Assembly: GCA_947494805.1 (NCBI GenBank)
Contig: CANLWK010000006.1
Location: forward strand, 62,001-126,000
Origin: an uncultured Croceitalea sp.
GTDB taxonomy: Bacteria > Bacteroidota > Bacteroidia > Flavobacteriales > Flavobacteriaceae
DNA length: 64,000 nt
Direction of reading: 5' to 3'
Each line of letters starts with the position of its first letter. The first letter of the stretch is position 1. A model generated the notes under the pieces. The model did no database searches, had not been told where the DNA came from, and saw only the letters and a list, made by a program, of their open reading frames with translations. Shown here piece after piece: positions 18,737 to 26,819 of this stretch. A program made the translations under genes and the position numbers.

Positions 18737-19678
18737 TTATTCTACTATGGTCTTCAGCATTTTATATGGCTCCAACTTTTTCAAGTCCAAAACTTTTTCT
18801 CCGTCAAAATTGTCCAAATGAGTGTTTACAACAAAATATATGTTACCGTCTAAAATATCAAAAGTGGTCGGAATCTTGAAGTCCGCTGTAAATTCGATGA
18901 GTTTTTCCTTTCCTAAGACTTTTGTTCCAGTCTTGTTCAGTTCAAACTTGAACAATCCATTTTGTGAATTGTCTCTCCAACCGTTTACTATTCCGTACAG
19001 GTTGTTTTTGTGAAACTTTAAACCATCTATACCTGAATAATCTTTTTTGGGTTCATTCATTATTTTTTTTGATGCTTTTTCTACTACGCAAATCCCGCTG
19101 TTGGATGCTACATACAGATAGTCATTATTATCGGAAATGGTAATTCCATTTGAGTTCGGAACCTTTTCAGAATCCAAATAGATTTCAATGGTTTTACTTG
19201 GTCTTTGAATTTTGTAGATTTTATTACTCTCTGAATCGGTTATGAAAATTTCGTTATTAGTGCTAATTGCCAAATCATTCCAATAACGGAAACCCGAATC
19301 GTCGATTGAATAAGAGTCGATTAGGTTTCCCGTGGAAAGTTGTAAGAGCAAAAGGATGGACTTGTTGTCATCTTTTTCTAGACCATTACCAAGAGCATAT
19401 AAGGTATCTCCTTTTATGGTCATTCCGAAACCCGCTAGATAGCTGTTTTGGTCAGTTTCCAGAAAAGTTTGAGGGTTACTGCCATCAATTGCACTACTTA
19501 CAATTTTCCTCTTCTTTAAACTGTTCAGATAAACCTTTGCTGTTTTGCTGTCTATGGCAATGCCTTCTGGAAATAAATCTTGCTCAAAAGGTAGTTCAAT
19601 CAACTGCGTTTTTTGATCCGAGCAAGAGATAAGGGTGAACACTATTAAAAAGATAAAAATTGATTTAGGTTCGAGCAT
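18737..19678 (-). CDS. SMP-30/gluconolactonase-like beta-propeller lipoprotein
   Basis: 313 residues. The N-terminus IFIFLIVFTLISCSD gives a lipobox Cys at 19. The rest has propeller blade repeats such as PEGIAIDSKTAKVYLNSL, RYWNDLAISTNNEIFITDSESNKIYKI and SNGITISDNNDYLYVASNSGI, the SMP-30-like arrangement with possible Ca-binding Asn/Asp. Enzymatic activity is not certain. The start overlaps the upstream flavin-reductase gene by 14 bases, so the two form one unit. Confidence 0.75.
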   Translation of the reverse strand: MLEPKSIFIFLIVFTLISCSDQKTQLIELPFEQDLFPEGIAIDSKTAKVYLNSLKKRKIVSSAIDGSNPQTFLETDQNSYLAGFGMTIKGDTLYALGNGLEKDDNKSILLLLQLSTGNLIDSYSIDDSGFRYWNDLAISTNNEIFITDSESNKIYKIQRPSKTIEIYLDSEKVPNSNGITISDNNDYLYVASNSGICVVEKASKKIMNEPKKDYSGIDGLKFHKNNLYGIVNGWRDNSQNGLFKFELNKTGTKVLGKEKLIEFTADFKIPTTFDILDGNIYFVVNTHLDNFDGEKVLDLKKLEPYKMLKTIVE

Positions 19679-20198
19679 TTTTTACTGGATTTGTTAGTCG
19701 CTGAATGAATCTTTGAACACTATCAATGACCTCTTCGTCAGGTTTGTCTTTTTCAATCCAAGTGTGTAGGTCGCCCCAATACTCCATTCCTAAATATTGT
19801 GCACTTAGTTCAAAAGGAACAAAAAACCCATCTGTAGTTTTCTTTTCTGAACCACAACTGATTACTGTCATACATTTTCCCCGAAGTCTGCGACCAGTCT
19901 CTTTTTCTATTTTAAGGCAGTCGGTTATTCTGTCAAAAAACGTCTTCATAAGCCCTGACATGGAATACCAGTAAACAGGTGTCAAAAATAAGATAAGGTC
20001 GTAATCAGTAATTTTTCTAATTAGAGGAAAAAAATCATCATATCGATTTTTAAAATCATAATCAAATTGTCCGATTTGATAATTTTTGAGGTCAATAAGA
20101 TCCCATTCCGGTTCCTTCCGAATCAGTTGTGCAATTTGGTTAGTGTTCCCATTGCTTCTTGAACTTCCTTGAATAATGACTTTTTTCATCTTTGGCAA
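19665..20198 (-). CDS. NADPH-dependent FMN reductase-like flavoprotein
   Basis: 177 residues, flavodoxin-like. GSSRSNGNTNQIAQLI (11-26) is the FMN phosphate loop and LTPVYWYSMSGLMKTFFDRITD is the second FMN-contacting loop of the iron-sulfur-flavoprotein/WrbA-like group, without the Cys cluster. It probably reduces quinones or other electron acceptors. The gene is translationally overlapped with the SMP-30-like gene. Confidence 0.8.
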   Translation of the reverse strand: MPKMKKVIIQGSSRSNGNTNQIAQLIRKEPEWDLIDLKNYQIGQFDYDFKNRYDDFFPLIRKITDYDLILFLTPVYWYSMSGLMKTFFDRITDCLKIEKETGRRLRGKCMTVISCGSEKKTTDGFFVPFELSAQYLGMEYWGDLHTWIEKDKPDEEVIDSVQRFIQRLTNPVKNART

Positions 20199-20227
20199 TG
20201 TTTACTATAAACAATGGTTAACCGTTC

Positions 20228-20396
20228 CCTTTACTTTAAATTCGTTTGTTCTTCTTTTTTCTCATAACCCTGTCTGAATAAAATTAATGCTTACATCTAT
20301 TTTAGACAGAGTTCAGTATACCCCCTCATAGGCCTGCCCTATGATGAGAATTATGTATACTGATTAACTTAAAAGAACTTGTTTTTAACTCAGTTC
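20228..20396 (+). mobile_element. IS110-family remnant with both ends, interior deleted
   Basis: The left end (20,228-20,242) matches 14 of 15 bases of the left end of the intact IS110 element at 26,624. The right 65 bp match its right end: 20,334-20,355 encodes GLPYDENY before a stop, against GLPYDENH in the intact transposase, and the last 26 bases differ by one T. About 1 kb of transposase is missing. In between is a hairpin (CTGTCT.../...AGACAG, about 20,271-20,309). The right end abuts the stop codon of the DUF4386-like gene, and the left flank is a spacer repeat (ACAATGG, 20,213-20,219). Confidence 0.8.
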
Positions 20397-21096
20397 ATCT
20401 TAAGTTGGGCTCAGTTTTTATTTTTTGTAATATCCAAATTCCCATAGCTACACGAACTATTGGTTGCAAATAAGAATAGACCCATTCATAAGCCCAATTT
20501 ACAGGTTTATTCAAAGCAGTGATTGCCAGATAATATCTTAGGAACGAACAAAGACTTAGTATACCAATAAATAAAAGTGAGGCCCCAATCCATTTTCCAA
20601 GTCCATTTTCCTGAACAAGCGCAGTACCGTATAAAAGGGAACCAAATCCAAAGCCGTAAATAACAAGGAAATACTTGCTATCAGAAATCCCATTGGCCGC
20701 ATTAATCAGTGATTTGAACATATTTTTGGTAACATCACTTTCAGCATTTACATAATTAGGCCTCCATATTTGATTCAAGGTGTCTATCAACAGGGATTGT
20801 TGAGACATCTCGGTATATGCCCAAACCAGTAAGAACAAACTTCCAACTATAATTTGCATTGGATATTTTCTTAAGAGAAGATAAGCGACTCCCAAACTTG
20901 CAATTATATTTACCTGTGGATGGATAAACAATATCCAAAGTTTGGTCAAATATAATTTGTTCTCAAATAGCAAAGTCTGAGATTCAAAATCTGATGTTAC
21001 TGGGTTTGGAAGAAATATCAATAAACTGGTTGTTATAGCTCCAAGAATAGAACAAATTCCAGCAAGTCTTAAAAAAGGAATATAGCTATTGTTCAT
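20395..21096 (-). CDS. DUF4386-like integral membrane protein
   Basis: 233 residues with about six hydrophobic segments (roughly 10-30, 55-75, 82-98, 145-162, 168-188, 205-225). The pattern RLAGICSILGAI at the start and NAANGISDSKYFLVIYGFGFGSLLYGTAL resembles DUF4386 membrane proteins, whose role is unknown. The stop codon touches the IS110 remnant, so the original 3' end of the gene or its spacer may have been altered by that insertion. Confidence 0.6.
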   Translation of the reverse strand: MNNSYIPFLRLAGICSILGAITTSLLIFLPNPVTSDFESQTLLFENKLYLTKLWILFIHPQVNIIASLGVAYLLLRKYPMQIIVGSLFLLVWAYTEMSQQSLLIDTLNQIWRPNYVNAESDVTKNMFKSLINAANGISDSKYFLVIYGFGFGSLLYGTALVQENGLGKWIGASLLFIGILSLCSFLRYYLAITALNKPVNWAYEWVYSYLQPIVRVAMGIWILQKIKTEPNLR

Positions 21097-21167
21097 TTTT
21101 TACTTTTTGCCAACGACCTGCTAAATGCAGTTTGTTGATTTCTAACGAAATATACCAAAATCCTTTT

Positions 21168-21213
21168 AACAATGACAAGAGAATCGGGCCTGCAGCGATC
21201 ACATGCCATTGTT
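21168..21213 (-). repeat. Cassette-spacer inverted repeat
   Basis: The arms AACAATGACA (21,168-21,177) and TGCCATTGTT (21,204-21,213) pair in 9 of 10 positions, with an inner stem ATCG/CGAT (21,183-21,186 / 21,196-21,199). The right arm GCCATTGTT is identical at 22,351-22,359 and 22,967-22,975. The two-level stem with an unpaired middle resembles a short attC. About 158 bp separate it from the 78-codon gene's stop; a 60-codon minus-strand frame there overlaps the repeat and is not convincing. Confidence 0.55.
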
Positions 21214-21371
21214 CATAAAGGAGTCTGTCAATATGGAGGTTTCCTTATCTGATTCTGAAGTATTGAGAGTATTGATTACCGAGCCACCGAGTGAAGCGAC
21301 CGATGAATCCCTTTTTTTACAAAACATAAAACCAAGAATAAATTTCAGGTATGCACTGTTGTGTATAGTAT

Positions 21372-21608
21372 TTACTTCCAATAATCATTTGCTGCTGAAA
21401 TTGTTTGAAAATTGAGAGCTATCACCTGTGAAGCAGCGGTTAAACCAGCCTCATTTTTGGCATATTTTGGTCTTAATCTTTTTAATACATCTACATCTGG
21501 TTGTGTAGACTTAACTCCCATTCTTGAAAGCTTGATTGCTAATTCAAATCCTTCTTGAGGATTACTTGTTTTTAAACTCGTTAGCCAAAGTTGCTTTTGA
21601 TCTGACAT
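21372..21608 (-). CDS. Small hypothetical protein (78 aa)
   Basis: Soluble, charged and helical (SDQKQLWLTSLKTSNPQEGFELAIKLSRMG), ending QTISAANDYWK. I recognise no family. It lies 71 bp after the Crp/Fnr gene in the same direction and could be a co-transcribed partner within one cassette-like unit. Confidence 0.5.
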   Translation of the reverse strand: MSDQKQLWLTSLKTSNPQEGFELAIKLSRMGVKSTQPDVDVLKRLRPKYAKNEAGLTAASQVIALNFQTISAANDYWK

Positions 21609-21679
21609 ATCTTTTGTTTTTAACTATTGATGAACAAAGGTATTGACCGGGTATTTCAAAAACAGTGACAGATATTACT

Positions 21680-22303
21680 TTATAAGATTTTTATTCTGTG
21701 TCCTTCCTGTTTAATATTTTGAATTAATCTTTTGCTCTTCATCAGTCGTGAAACAACTTCTCGTGATGTCCCTAGATCATCCGCTATATTTTTATGGGAA
21801 ATGTTCAATAGTCTTGAATTTGCAATTTTGGATTTGGTTCTCAGATACGCCAATAATCTATCTTCAAGATTAGAAGATATGATTTGCTTAGTAGTGTAAA
21901 GCAAGTCTTCATAGTGTTTTTTGTAATTATTCAAAACAATGTTATTTAAAGATGGATATTTTTTCATCCAAATCTTTACTCTCGCTATTGGAAGTAACAG
22001 TAAATCACTTTCTAACTCGGCACTGGCAGAAAAGTTAGCCCGCTCGTTGTTATTCAAATGGGCAAAACTATAGATACAAGACTCACCTGATTCTATAAAG
22101 TATAGTAGAAAGTCTTTAGCTTCTTCGTTGCAGAATACTTTTACACAACCACTTCGTATGATTGGCAAGAACTTAATGTATTGTCCTTGTTGAACGATGT
22201 ATTCGCCCGATTCAAATTTTTTCAGAATAGCATGTTCTTCAATTTCTTTCAGAAGCTCTATTTCAAAATCAGGATAACATTTGTTTAAAAAGTCAGATTT
22301 CAT
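21680..22303 (-). CDS. Crp/Fnr-family transcriptional regulator
   Basis: About 207 residues from the Met at 22,303; the longer frame (to 22,342) runs through an inter-gene inverted repeat and is unlikely. A cyclic-nucleotide-binding-like cupin (about 20-130, EYIVQQGQYIKFLPIIRSGCVKVF) is followed by a helix-turn-helix (LLNISHKNIADDLGTSREVVSRLMK). No Cys pattern for an iron-sulfur cluster is seen. A regulator inside a cassette-like array is unusual; its targets are unknown. Confidence 0.85.
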   Translation of the reverse strand: MKSDFLNKCYPDFEIELLKEIEEHAILKKFESGEYIVQQGQYIKFLPIIRSGCVKVFCNEEAKDFLLYFIESGESCIYSFAHLNNNERANFSASAELESDLLLLPIARVKIWMKKYPSLNNIVLNNYKKHYEDLLYTTKQIISSNLEDRLLAYLRTKSKIANSRLLNISHKNIADDLGTSREVVSRLMKSKRLIQNIKQEGHRIKIL

Positions 22304-22319
22304 TTTTTTCCAAATACAT

Positions 22320-22359
22320 ACAATGATTTCGACGTTAACCACGGGCCACAGCCATTGTT
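22320..22359 (-). repeat. Cassette-spacer inverted repeat
   Basis: ACAATG (22,320-22,325) pairs with CATTGT (22,353-22,358); the right arm GCCATTGTT matches those at 21,205 and 22,967. GC-rich interior (ACGGGCCACAG). It sits 40 bp after the stop of the NTF2-like gene and 16 bp before the Crp start. Confidence 0.5.
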
Positions 22360-22399
22360 GGCATTAGTTTTTAGTCTGTTCGCCATTGTTTTGAACTGC

Positions 22400-22843
22400 T
22401 TAGTTTTCTGGACTGAAAAGGTTTTTTTGTTGCAATACATCTACCCGATAAATTTTTCCTTCTTTATTGAAGGTGAAAATTTCTACAACCGAGCTTCCTT
22501 CCTTTCGGTCAGGGGTTAGCCAAACTTTATCATGCATTATTAGTCTATTGTCTATTTCGGCCAAGTGTTGTATTTCATTTCTTACTTTCGGGTGATTTTT
22601 AAGATGTTCTGACCGATTTTTATATAGTGCTTCGATACCATTAATCCTCAAAACAAAATTTCCATCTTCTCCATACATAAACACCTTTACATTTTTACTG
22701 AAATTTTCGACATACATTTTAGCGTCTTTCTGATTTACTGCTTCAACAATATTTTTGGCCCTATCAATTTTAGAAACCTCTTGAGACCTAGATAGAATAG
22801 GAATTAGTGCCATTAGAACTATTAATAAACTTATTCCTTTCAT
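22400..22843 (-). CDS. Exported NTF2/SnoaL-like protein
   Basis: 147 residues. Signal peptide about 1-20 (ALIPILSRSQ). The mature sequence IDRAKNIVEAVNQKDAKMYVENFSKNVKVFMY and VVEIFTFNKEGKIYRVDVLQQKN is that of a SnoaL-like fold. Ligand and role unknown. Single-gene unit bounded by repeats. Confidence 0.7.
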   Translation of the reverse strand: MKGISLLIVLMALIPILSRSQEVSKIDRAKNIVEAVNQKDAKMYVENFSKNVKVFMYGEDGNFVLRINGIEALYKNRSEHLKNHPKVRNEIQHLAEIDNRLIMHDKVWLTPDRKEGSSVVEIFTFNKEGKIYRVDVLQQKNLFSPEN

Positions 22844-22865
22844 CTTTCCATATTTGTTTTAAAAA

Positions 22866-22975
22866 TTAACGAAGAAGGTCTTGGCGCTAGCTCCGTGGTC
22901 AACACCAGACGTTTATTTATGTATTGAAGTTAGGAAAAAATGGGCAAGCGCTAGGTATGGATTATAGCCATTGTT
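22866..22975 (-). repeat. Cassette-spacer repeat (one arm clear)
   Basis: The right arm GCCATTGTT (22,967-22,975) is identical to those of the two sites to the left and lies 3 bp from the stop of the toroid gene. The left arm (TAACGAAG, about 22,866) resembles the inner left part of the 18,577 site. GCGCTAG occurs in both halves (near 22,882 and 22,948). Confidence 0.35.
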
Positions 22976-22977
22976 TT

Positions 22978-23874
22978 TTACTTTTCTATTCTATCGTAGT
23001 TTTTCAATGTTTTTAAGACCGATAATGTCTGAATACCGGCCCACTCTAATTTTGTTCCTTCGCTAATTCCATACCACGTATCCCATCGTCCATCTTCTTT
23101 TTGTTTATTAACTAGCTCTACTAAATCCAATTCAAGTGTTTCTTCGGTAAAGATTGAACGTAGCATACCATCAGGTGAAGTTGCATAATTTAAACTATGC
23201 GGTTTTCCATAAAGTCCCCAACCTTCATCAGTTTTATCTTCGCAGATTATGTTATTATTCGCTATCCAAATTTTAAGGTTGCCAATCATTTTTTCAGCCT
23301 TGCTACTACTTTTTGTATGTTCTAAAAACATTAACCATCTTGGCACACACAAATAGCAGAATGCATGTTTATCTTGAATTCTTTCAAATTCACTCCAAAC
23401 AAAGTCTTCTGCTTTTTTCATCCAAGGAACATCTACCTCGTATTTTTCCAAAATTCCAAGTAAGGGCGCCGTTGTACTTAAAGCTGCCCATTCTTTAACT
23501 GTTTTAAAATGTCGTTCGCAAGGGTAATCACTTTTAGGTCTAAACATCCAAGGGATACCACCTTTTTCTGTTGTTATGCTTTCAAAATATGGCATGAAGT
23601 CATTTAGGATGATCTTTTTGGTCAGATACCCAACCTCATCAAGCGTTTCAAGTGCCATAATGCTGAACAGAGGTTGGCTTTCCGGTGATGCAGTATCCGG
23701 TTCCATCCCGTGTCCAAATCCACCATCAGGATTTCGATAGGCATAAACAGCATGAAAAACGCCACTTGCACCCCCATTTGCAAAATGAAATTCAAACAAA
23801 CGTCTTTCAATCATTCTTGCATTGGTCAATATAAAATCTCTTGCTTTTAGAAAGTCATTTTTCGATAAAAACAT
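22978..23874 (-). CDS. Alpha/alpha-toroid (prenyltransferase-like) protein
   Basis: 298 residues. Repeating helical units with QDGRWDTWYGISEG-like and YRNPDGGFGHGMEPDTASPESQPL segments recall the alpha/alpha barrel of terpene cyclases and prenyltransferases, but the DxDD or zinc-site motifs are not visible, so catalysis is doubtful. No signal peptide. Single-gene unit. Confidence 0.55.
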   Translation of the reverse strand: MFLSKNDFLKARDFILTNARMIERRLFEFHFANGGASGVFHAVYAYRNPDGGFGHGMEPDTASPESQPLFSIMALETLDEVGYLTKKIILNDFMPYFESITTEKGGIPWMFRPKSDYPCERHFKTVKEWAALSTTAPLLGILEKYEVDVPWMKKAEDFVWSEFERIQDKHAFCYLCVPRWLMFLEHTKSSSKAEKMIGNLKIWIANNNIICEDKTDEGWGLYGKPHSLNYATSPDGMLRSIFTEETLELDLVELVNKQKEDGRWDTWYGISEGTKLEWAGIQTLSVLKTLKNYDRIEK

Positions 23875-23913
23875 TTAGTTCTTAAGTATGGGTTAAATTA
23901 CGCTTAATGGTCT

Positions 23914-23951
23914 ATGTATGGTACATATCCCGAGGGGTATGCACTATACAT
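23914..23951 (-). repeat. Cassette-spacer hairpin
   Basis: ATGTAT (23,914-23,919) and ATACAT (23,946-23,951) form the outer stem. Inside, the arms pair again after one-base mismatches (GT/AC, CATA/TATG) around a GC-rich tip CCCGAGGGG. Periodic mismatches flanking short stems are typical of attC hairpins. Next to it on the right, TTTTGTTGGTGTGCGG precedes the methyltransferase stop. Confidence 0.5.
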
Positions 23952-23972
23952 TTTGTTGGTGTGCGGTACCTT

Positions 23973-24695
23973 TTATTTTTTTAATATCAAATGAATCATT
24001 CTATTTTTATTTTCATTCTTGATGATTCTAAATCCAATTTCCTCAGCTTTATCTATTACATACTCAGTTTGAATTCTCAACTTGTCATATGAACTGATTT
24101 TTTGAACCCAAGCACCATCCTGTTTTTCGTGTAACAAATCTGTCACGGAAATTTTATCGTCAGAATAATCAATCACACAAGTCAAAATTCTATTTTCATC
24201 ACTTTTCACGGGAATAAATCTTTGCGTATCAATTAGCTCAAATGAATAGTCTCTAAAGCTCAATATTAAAAATCCGTTATCATCCAATAAATTAAAGCAA
24301 TCTTTGATCAACATTTCAAATTGCTCAAAGGTCTCTAAATGAGAAATGGTATCTCCGCAACAAACTATTAAATCGACCAACGAATTACAAAAGGTCTTTA
24401 CATCTCTAATATCTCCTTTTACCAATTCAATAGCTAGTCCATCAGTTTTATCTTTTAGTTCTTTGAGTAGTTTGTCATTGAAATCTACTGCTTTGACTTT
24501 ATAGCCAATTTCTCCAAGAGCGATGCTTTGAATGCCGTTTCCTGCTCCCAAATCAATCGCAACCCCTGTTTTACTTGGCTTAACATTGTGATTGACACAA
24601 AAATCTTTAAAGGAATCTTTTCCCTTGTCAAAATCACCGATCATCCAAGAGTAAAAGTCAGCAAGATGGTTGTCATAATGTTCTTTTACTGTCAT
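23973..24695 (-). CDS. Class I SAM-dependent methyltransferase
   Basis: 240 residues. Motif I AIDLGAGNGIQSIALGEIG, an acidic motif II (KAVDFNDKLLKELK) and LIVCCGDTISHLETFEQFEMLIKDCF (motif IV region) mark a Rossmann-like methyltransferase. Substrate unknown. 28 bp from a second methyltransferase gene upstream with no repeat in between, so both probably form one two-gene unit. Confidence 0.85.
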   Translation of the reverse strand: MTVKEHYDNHLADFYSWMIGDFDKGKDSFKDFCVNHNVKPSKTGVAIDLGAGNGIQSIALGEIGYKVKAVDFNDKLLKELKDKTDGLAIELVKGDIRDVKTFCNSLVDLIVCCGDTISHLETFEQFEMLIKDCFNLLDDNGFLILSFRDYSFELIDTQRFIPVKSDENRILTCVIDYSDDKISVTDLLHEKQDGAWVQKISSYDKLRIQTEYVIDKAEEIGFRIIKNENKNRMIHLILKK

Positions 24696-24723
24696 ATCGT
24701 TTAAGATTGAATGCTGCGAAGTG

Positions 24724-25335
24724 TTATTTTTTTACTCCTACAAATCTGATAACAGCACTTATTCCATTATGATATAAGCCTTCGTTAAGTTCTAGGGTTT
24801 CTTCTTTCAATTCAATTATCTCATAATTTTGAAAGTCGTTTTTGATTTCATCTACAGAAAACAATGCTTTTATATCTTTAGGACCATTTGAATTAAGATT
24901 CTTTGCATTCAATTCTAAATTAGATTTACTAAATGCTTCAAAAATAACTCGCCCTCCCTTTTTTAAATACTTATCTAGTGTTTTATGATACTTAGATTTA
25001 GATTCAGCTGTAAAATGGGCATAGATCAATCCTATTGCATCAAAATACGCTTCTTGATACTCTAATTCTTCAAACTCACCGACTGCATACTCAATCGACA
25101 CTTCATTTTTCTCTGCAAGTTTTTCCGCTTTAATTTTTCCTTGTTCACTCATATCGAATGCTGAAACTTGCCATCCAAGTTTAGCGGCAAAAATGGCATT
25201 ACGACCTTCTCCTTCGGCAGGCAAAAGTATTCTTCCTGGCTTTACTTTAGTTAAATGCTCTTTGAAAAATTCATTGGGTTCATGACCATACGCAGAATCT
25301 TCTATTTTATATCTATTATTCCAAAAGTCTTTCAT
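24724..25335 (-). CDS. Class I SAM-dependent methyltransferase (TehB-like)
   Basis: 203 residues. [21 protein letters not shown] followed by [30 protein letters not shown] is the opening of the TehB/thiopurine-methyltransferase-like group, which act on metalloid or small thiol substrates. The usual motif I Gly-rich loop is LPAEGEGRN. The specific substrate is not predictable. Confidence 0.85.
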   Translation of the reverse strand: MKDFWNNRYKIEDSAYGHEPNEFFKEHLTKVKPGRILLPAEGEGRNAIFAAKLGWQVSAFDMSEQGKIKAEKLAEKNEVSIEYAVGEFEELEYQEAYFDAIGLIYAHFTAESKSKYHKTLDKYLKKGGRVIFEAFSKSNLELNAKNLNSNGPKDIKALFSVDEIKNDFQNYEIIELKEETLELNEGLYHNGISAVIRFVGVKK

Positions 25336-25359
25336 TTGAATAATTGTTCGTTTTATGGG

Positions 25360-25427
25360 CTACAACGTTCCGTGTATGATGGTGTATCATCGCGCAGGGT
25401 GCTATGATTTCATATACGGTGCTGTAG
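25360..25427 (-). repeat. Cassette-spacer hairpin (attC-like)
   Basis: CTACA (25,360-25,364) pairs with TGTAG (25,423-25,427). Further in, CCGTGTATGA (25,370-25,379) pairs with TCATATACGG (25,410-25,419) with one mismatch, then ATCAT/ATGAT around a GC-rich tip. CTACAACG recurs at the left edge of the IS110 element (26,612), and GTGTATGA recurs at 28,661. It sits 22 bp after the hydrolase stop. Confidence 0.55.
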
Positions 25428-25449
25428 AACGTTTTTATATGTTACATTT

Positions 25450-26580
25450 TTACTGGTCTTTCCTTTTTTTGGCCTCTGCAAGCCCTTTTTGCATTTCTTC
25501 TTCAAAGTTTGAATTCGGAAATTCAGTAAGTCCCTCATTAAAATATTTTATAGCGTTTTGATAGTCTTTGTGTTTTAAGTAAAACTGTCCAAAGCGATTC
25601 TGCCAATAGGCCGAAGCATATCTATCTGTAGTTAAAACATCTTTGAACTCAGTCATGAAAATATTAAAATACTCAAAATTATTTCTGTTCCATGCCAACC
25701 AAATTAATCCATTTTTTGTGCTGTTATCTATACGGTCATCACCGCCAAATCGTTTTGCTCGTTCTTTGAAATAAGCAGTCAGGTAATCCATTCCGCCTGA
25801 ATCAATATAATGCTGTATACTTTCAAAAACCAGTGAGTCATAATTATGATAATAGTATTTCAACCCTTTATATATTGCTAAATGTGCTAAGGTTTCATGC
25901 ACTTCATCATTAAACAAATCGTATTTCCAAATAAGATTCTTGGGATTGTTTTTTTTCAATATTTCATGGAACGCTTCAGTTGAACCTATATAATAGATGT
26001 CTTTTCTTGAGTTCGCCATAAATAGATAAATATCTTTTTTTGAAGAAAACGTATTGACTAAGTCTTCAGAAGCATAGCCCCCATCAGTTATGATTGCCCC
26101 ATTAAAGAACTCACTTTTTTCTAAAATTAATTCACTTATGTAGTAGGCAGCAGCTTCCCAACCAAAAATCAAACGTTCTTTATTTGTTCTGTAATTTGAA
26201 TCTATATAATGTATGACTTCATTAATTAAAAAATCAGTGAATTTTTCATTTTTATCACTAAATAAGGTTCTTCTTAATGGATTGCTATTATTGATGCCCA
26301 CAACAATCATATCTGGAATAGCGCCAGGAGTCCGCAAGGCTTTTTGAATTGCTACACCACTTAAAAAATACCATTGTCCATCTAAAATATAAAGTACTGG
26401 ATATTCTTGTTTTGAATCTGAATAGCCATTCGGTGTATAAATTTGAATTGTTCTATCTTGATTTAATATAGAAGACTTAATAGTATGATTAATGCCAATA
26501 TTAATTGGGGAGCTATTTTCTTGTGCAATACATATTGTGTTTAGAAAACAGCACATGATACAAAGTAATAATGGCTTCAT
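25450..26580 (-). CDS. Exported alpha/beta-hydrolase-fold protein with C-terminal TPR-like tail
   Basis: 376 residues. Signal peptide about 1-19 (NTICIAQ). The central part follows the esterase-D/IroE-like pattern (RTIQIYTPNGYSDSKQEYPVLYILDGQWYF, DMIVVGINNSN), with a late His in DEVHETLAHLAIYKG. The usual nucleophile elbow GxSxG is replaced by FGWEAAA, so Ser is missing and activity is uncertain. The C-terminus (about 300-376) has helical repeats such as KHKDYQNAIKYFNEGLTEFPN, a TPR. Confidence 0.7.
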   Translation of the reverse strand: MKPLLLCIMCCFLNTICIAQENSSPINIGINHTIKSSILNQDRTIQIYTPNGYSDSKQEYPVLYILDGQWYFLSGVAIQKALRTPGAIPDMIVVGINNSNPLRRTLFSDKNEKFTDFLINEVIHYIDSNYRTNKERLIFGWEAAAYYISELILEKSEFFNGAIITDGGYASEDLVNTFSSKKDIYLFMANSRKDIYYIGSTEAFHEILKKNNPKNLIWKYDLFNDEVHETLAHLAIYKGLKYYYHNYDSLVFESIQHYIDSGGMDYLTAYFKERAKRFGGDDRIDNSTKNGLIWLAWNRNNFEYFNIFMTEFKDVLTTDRYASAYWQNRFGQFYLKHKDYQNAIKYFNEGLTEFPNSNFEEEMQKGLAEAKKRKDQ

Positions 26581-26639
26581 AAATTTGATTTTGTTTTAAA
26601 TTTTAAATGTTCTACAACGGTCTCCTTTACTTTGAATTG

Positions 26640-26815
26640 ATAACGTGGATAAGAGAAAGAGGGGAACAAGGCCACTATAGCCATAGGAACTTCAGATTCC
26701 GTCAACATTGATGGCCCCCTCTCTTTTCCATCCAAGAATTCGTTCAGTTCTGTGAGACCAAGATCTCGTTTTCAAGTTGTTGAAGCATAGATGGAGCGTC
26801 CTTTCCAAAACATTC
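26640..26815 (+). ncRNA. Candidate bridge RNA of the IS110 element
   Basis: Non-coding left end with multiple hairpins: an imperfect long stem joining 26,647-26,673 (AAGAGGGG...AAGGCC) to 26,709-26,734 (GGCCCCCTCTCTT); inside its loop CTAT/ATAG (26,675-26,686) and GGAA/TTCC (26,686-26,700); then GAGA/TCTC (26,754-26,767) and TTCAA/TTGAA (26,771-26,784). TCAGTTCT (26,744-26,751) repeats the element's own right end plus core (27,798-27,805), as expected of a donor-guide segment. IS110-group elements are known to encode their targeting RNA here; expression is inferred. Confidence 0.6.
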
Positions 26816-26819
26816 CGAT

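Noticed and set aside
21199..21415. Overlapping 60- and 70-codon frames on opposite strands
   Set aside because: Both cross the spacer inverted repeat, have no family features and mirror each other; treated as non-coding.
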